NCBI GenBank assembly: GCA_964580305.1
Contig: CAZOKL010000049.1
Location: 1-16,283 of the forward strand
DNA: 16,283 nucleotides
From: Phocaeicola_A sp964580305
GTDB taxonomy: Bacteria > Bacteroidota > Bacteroidia > Bacteroidales > Bacteroidaceae
Direction: 5' to 3'
Positions 12,882 to 16,283 of this stretch are shown here, piece by piece. How positions within the stretch are numbered: position 1 is the stretch's first letter; each line of letters opens with the position of its first letter. The notes beneath the pieces are model-generated. The model was not told where the DNA came from and did no database searches. It saw only the letters and a program-made list of their open reading frames with translations. The translations under genes were made by a program, and so were the position numbers.

Positions 12882-13418
12882 ATGGATTCATTTGCCATAA
12901 TCAATAAATATTATCCGGAGGATAATGAGTTGAAGCACATCTTGCTGGTGCATAGCCGTTCGGTGGCTGACAAGGCTCTACAGATAGCCGACCGCCATCC
13001 GGAGTTGAACCTGGATAAGCAGTTTGTGGAAGAAGCCGCCATGCTGCATGACATAGGCATCTATCTCACCAATGCTCCCGGCATCTGTTGTTTCGGTGAC
13101 AAACCATACATCTGCCACGGTTCATTAGGGGCAGATTTGATGCGTCGGGAAGGTTTCCCGCGTCATGCACTGGTGTGCGAACGGCATACGGGAGCCGGAC
13201 TGTCACTGACTCAAATTGAGCGGGAACAACTTCCCGTCCCTCATCGTGACATGATTCCCCTCAGCCTGGAGGAGCAAGTGGTTTGTTTTGCCGATAAGTT
13301 CTTTTCCAAGACACATCTTGACAGTGAGAAAAGCCTGGAAAAAGCCTTGCGAAGTCTGGAACCCTATGGCAAAGAAGGCGTGGAGCGTTTTAAGAACTGG
13401 TGTGAGCAATTTCTTTAA
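12882..13418 (+). CDS. HD-domain phosphohydrolase-like protein
   Basis: From the ATG at 12882 this protein has 178 residues and carries the HD metal-binding pattern: H24, the H56-D57 doublet in MLHDIGI, H79, H102 and D138. HD proteins are metal-dependent phosphohydrolases acting on nucleotides or phosphoesters; the substrate here is unknown. The open frame extends 20 codons upstream to 12822, but that would overlap the small basic gene, and the extension looks non-coding. The Cys-rich YLTNAPGICC segment (61-70) lies in the middle of the domain. It is the last gene of the obgE-pgeF run; no clear terminator follows, but a new promoter for lptD begins soon after. Confidence 0.85.
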   Translation: MDSFAIINKYYPEDNELKHILLVHSRSVADKALQIADRHPELNLDKQFVEEAAMLHDIGIYLTNAPGICCFGDKPYICHGSLGADLMRREGFPRHALVCERHTGAGLSLTQIEREQLPVPHRDMIPLSLEEQVVCFADKFFSKTHLDSEKSLEKALRSLEPYGKEGVERFKNWCEQFL

Positions 13419-13474
13419 CACCTAAAAATCAATAAAATTAGCTTCTGCTCTCTCTCGGGTTGCAGATATATACG

Positions 13475-13482
13475 TATTTTTG
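13475..13482 (+). promoter_or_regulatory. -7 box for the lptD-like gene
   Basis: TATTTTTG is a perfect TAnnTTTG match and lies 25 nt before the start codon, so transcription would begin near 13489 with a leader of about 20 nt. No TTTG is found at the usual -33 spacing; TTG at 13460-13462 is only 12 nt away. Confidence 0.5.
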
Positions 13483-13507
13483 CTGGCCAACCGATTGTAA
13501 GTAAGGT

Positions 13508-16282
13508 TTGATGAAATCGTTAAGAAACTATTTATATATACCTTTTTTGTTTTTACTGCTGCTTTCGTTTATTCCGCAAAACACGGATGCACAGCGTCGT
13601 CGCTCACGGAGAGGAGTGACGCCAGACTCTTTGGTTCTGGATAGCCTGTCATTGAGGAGAGATTCTCTGTTGTTGGATTCGTTGATGTTGGATTCATTGG
13701 TTTTGGACACCTTGCAGACTGACACCGCGGGCAAGAAGAAGGATGCACTTGATGCACCTGTTACCTTTTCTTCTTCCGACTCCACCGTGATGACGGCAGC
13801 CGACGGCTATGCTCGCATGTATGGCAATGCCAAGATTAACTATCAGGCCATTGAGTTGACGGCATCTGTCGTGGCTATGAACTTGGACAGCAGTGTCGTG
13901 CATGCCAATGGTGTGCCCGACTCCACGGGTACGCTCCAGGGCAAACCGATATTCAAGGAAGGCGAGACACCCTATGAATCGGAAAAGATGAGCTACAATT
14001 TCAAGTCAAAGCGCGGTTTCATCAACAACATTACGACAGAGCAGGGTGAAGGCTACATCACTAGTGAGAGCGCGAAGAAAGGCAATGATGATGAGTATTA
14101 CATGGAGCACGGGCGTTACACGACATGCGACGACCATGAGCATCCGCACTTTTATCTGGCCTTGAGCCGGGCCAAGGTGCGGCCGAAGAAGAATGTCGTC
14201 TTTGGCCCGGCCTGGCTGGTCTTGGCTGACGTTCCGCTTCCGCTGGCCATTCCGTTCGGCTTTTTCCCTTTCAGCAGTAGTTATTCTTCGGGTTTTATCA
14301 TGCCTAGTTACGGTGAAGAGTCGACGCGCGGTTTTTATCTGCGTGACGGTGGCTATTATTTTGCCATTAATGATAAAATAGACCTGAAACTCACGGGCGC
14401 TATCTATACCAAAGGTTCATGGGAAGCCAATGCCGCATCGACCTACAATAAGCGTTATAAATTCTCCGGAAACTTCAGTTTCAGTTATCAGGACATCAAG
14501 ACAGGTGACAAGGGTATTGACTATTCGGAGTCACGCAGTTTCCGTCTGCAATGGACACACCGACAGGATTCAAAGGCCAATCCGAATTCGAACTTCTCGG
14601 CCAGCATCAACTATTCGTCTACTAGTTATGACAAGGACAATCTGAACAGTCTTTATGACGCTACTCTTTATTCGCAAAGCACAAAGACATCCAGTGTGAG
14701 TTATTCACGTACATTCTCAAGCATTGGCTTGACAATCTCGAGCACATTCAATGCGACGCAAAGCACACGTGACTCTACAGTGTCGCTCACACTTCCCGAC
14801 TTAAACATCAACTTGACCCGTTTCTATCCCTTCAAACGCAAGAATGCTGTCGGAAAGGAACGTTGGTATGAAAAAATTTCCGTTCAGTACACCGGCCAAA
14901 TCAGCAATACGATTACAACCAAAGAAGACTACCTCCTCAAGTCGAACCTGGCACGTGACTGGAGCAACGGTTGGAAGCACAGCATCCCTATACAGGCTAG
15001 TTTCACGCTGTTCAACTATATCAATGTCACGCCTTCATTCAATTACACCGAGCGATGGTATCTTTATAAGGTGAAACGCAATTGGGATTCAGCTACGCAG
15101 ACTGTCGTGCGCGATACCATCAATGGCTTTAACCGTGTGTATAACTATGATTTCAGCATCTCTGCCAATACGAAACTGTATGGTTTCTATAAACCATCGC
15201 GCAAGATATTCGGAGACAAGATTGAAATGATACGTCACGTCCTCACGCCCACTATCAGTTATAGTATGGCACCTGACTTCAGTAGCTCACGCTATGGTTT
15301 TTATGACACCTATACTTATACGGATGAAGACGGCGAAGTCCATACAGAGAAATATTCTTACTATACAGGTATGCTCTACGGAACAGTGTCTGAAGGCCGA
15401 ACGGGCAGCATCAGTTTGTCTCTCTCGAACAATCTGGAGATGAAGGTGAAGTCGGACAAAGACTCCACGGGTGTGAAGAAGATTAGCTTGATTGACGAGT
15501 TCCGCATCGGTATGTCCTATAACTTGGCAGCCGAGGAAAAGCCTTGGAGTGACATGGATATCACCCTGCGACTGAAGCTGTCGAAAAGCAAGACTTTTAG
15601 TCTCTCAGCCAGCTTTGCCACGTATGCTTACGAGTTTAACGAGAACGGACAAGTGGTCGAAGGAAACCGCACGGAATGGTCATACGGCCGTTTTGGACGT
15701 TTTTCCGGCATGAGTCAGAACCTCTCCTACACGTTTGACAACAACACTTGGAAAAAGTGGTTTAGCAAGGATAAAAAGGAGACTCAGGACGAAGATACGG
15801 ATGACGGTGAGGACAATGAATTCACCGACATGGACGAACGCGAGGAACGAAAAAACGGCAAGAAGAAGGAAAAGGTGGCTGCCGAAGTGGACGAAGACGG
15901 TTATTTGAAGTTCAAAATGCCGTGGTCGCTCACCGTGTCCTATGGTATAACGATGAGTGAAAACCGCTCGGCAAGTATCAATACGAAGACGATGCGCTAC
16001 CCATATAAATTTACCCAGAACTTAAATTTCTCGGGTAATATCAAGCTTTCCGACGGATGGAACATCAACTTCTCCAGTGGATATGACTTTGACGCCAAGG
16101 CGATATCCACATCGACTGTGAACATCACACGTGACCTTCACTGCTTCAGCATGAGCTGTGGATTGGTGTTTGGAAGTTATCAGTCATACAACTTCACCAT
16201 CAGCGCTAATGCCAGTATGCTGAAAGATGCCCTCAAATGGGATAAGCGAAGCAGCTATAGCAGCAATGTGGAGTGGTATTAA
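13508..16282 (+). CDS. lptD: LptD/OstA-family LPS-assembly outer-membrane protein
   Basis: This complete 924-residue protein is a Bacteroidetes LptD-like protein, which would insert lipopolysaccharide into the outer leaflet of the outer membrane. A signal peptide (1-28, hydrophobic core about 8-21, likely cut at TDA) precedes a Ser/Asp/Leu repeat region (about 39-71) with six copies of a D-S/T-L pentad. An OstA-like N-terminal domain lies at about 95-210 (ARMYGNAKINYQAIELTA, then YTTCDDHEHPHFYL with a single Cys). A long beta-barrel of alternating aromatic strands ends in Tyr, as outer-membrane proteins do. A charged insert of about 50 residues lies near 748-798. The stop codon is one base before the window's end. 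Its partner LptE is not visible here. Confidence 0.88.
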   Translation: MMKSLRNYLYIPFLFLLLLSFIPQNTDAQRRRSRRGVTPDSLVLDSLSLRRDSLLLDSLMLDSLVLDTLQTDTAGKKKDALDAPVTFSSSDSTVMTAADGYARMYGNAKINYQAIELTASVVAMNLDSSVVHANGVPDSTGTLQGKPIFKEGETPYESEKMSYNFKSKRGFINNITTEQGEGYITSESAKKGNDDEYYMEHGRYTTCDDHEHPHFYLALSRAKVRPKKNVVFGPAWLVLADVPLPLAIPFGFFPFSSSYSSGFIMPSYGEESTRGFYLRDGGYYFAINDKIDLKLTGAIYTKGSWEANAASTYNKRYKFSGNFSFSYQDIKTGDKGIDYSESRSFRLQWTHRQDSKANPNSNFSASINYSSTSYDKDNLNSLYDATLYSQSTKTSSVSYSRTFSSIGLTISSTFNATQSTRDSTVSLTLPDLNINLTRFYPFKRKNAVGKERWYEKISVQYTGQISNTITTKEDYLLKSNLARDWSNGWKHSIPIQASFTLFNYINVTPSFNYTERWYLYKVKRNWDSATQTVVRDTINGFNRVYNYDFSISANTKLYGFYKPSRKIFGDKIEMIRHVLTPTISYSMAPDFSSSRYGFYDTYTYTDEDGEVHTEKYSYYTGMLYGTVSEGRTGSISLSLSNNLEMKVKSDKDSTGVKKISLIDEFRIGMSYNLAAEEKPWSDMDITLRLKLSKSKTFSLSASFATYAYEFNENGQVVEGNRTEWSYGRFGRFSGMSQNLSYTFDNNTWKKWFSKDKKETQDEDTDDGEDNEFTDMDEREERKNGKKKEKVAAEVDEDGYLKFKMPWSLTVSYGITMSENRSASINTKTMRYPYKFTQNLNFSGNIKLSDGWNINFSSGYDFDAKAISTSTVNITRDLHCFSMSCGLVFGSYQSYNFTISANASMLKDALKWDKRSSYSSNVEWY

Positions 16283-16283
16283 T

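Noticed and set aside
1..16283. CRISPR arrays, tRNA or rRNA genes, insertion sequences
   Set aside because: No regularly spaced repeats, no tRNA-like cloverleaf, no rRNA segments and no transposase or terminal inverted repeats with target duplication were seen.

Overview
The window is chromosomal DNA from a Bacteroidales bacterium, probably Prevotella-like. Several features point there. The best promoters are of the Bacteroidetes type (a TAnnTTTG -7 box with a TTTG or TTG -33 element), and Shine-Dalgarno sequences are mostly absent. There is an ECF sigma factor paired with a FecR/DUF4974 anti-sigma factor, a DUF4831 protein, and the gene strings DUF177-rpmF-fabH-era-der and adk-obgE-pgeF. G+C looks uneven by eye: low around DUF177/rpmF and higher in fecR, DUF4831 and nnrD. 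Nothing in the protein-coding set looks like a mobile element, phage, CRISPR locus or defence system.

Layout: (1) 1-4297, plus strand: DUF177 (YceD-like), rpmF (L32), fabH, era and der, a housekeeping cluster for ribosome assembly and fatty-acid initiation. It is broken by a terminator-like hairpin after rpmF and an 84-nt imperfect hairpin between fabH and era. (2) 4331-6064: a strong terminator, then an ECF sigma factor and its FecR anti-sigma factor, with no SusC/TonB receptor downstream. (3) 6065-6484: a non-coding stretch packed with inverted repeats. (4) 6485-9094, minus strand: nnrD (bifunctional NAD(P)H-hydrate repair) followed 12 nt later by a secreted DUF4831 protein. (5) 9095-9911: over 800 bp without a protein gene. 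It holds a divergent Bacteroidetes promoter, a candidate ~270-nt structured RNA ending in a hairpin plus T6, further inverted repeats, and a near-perfect promoter for adk. (6) 9912-13418, plus strand: adk with its own terminator, obgE behind a structured leader, pgeF overlapping obgE by 4 nt, a small very basic protein, and an HD-domain phosphohydrolase. (7) 13508-16282: a complete LptD-family outer-membrane protein.

Functionally, L32, Era, Der and Obg all act in ribosome structure or assembly, FabH starts fatty-acid synthesis, and LptD places lipopolysaccharide in the outer membrane. The most interesting unexplained item is the candidate RNA at about 9246-9516. After it come the repeat-rich gap at 6065-6484, the crossed inverted repeats just before obgE, and the small basic protein between pgeF and the HD gene. 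All structure calls are hand-folded and no homology or covariance search was run.
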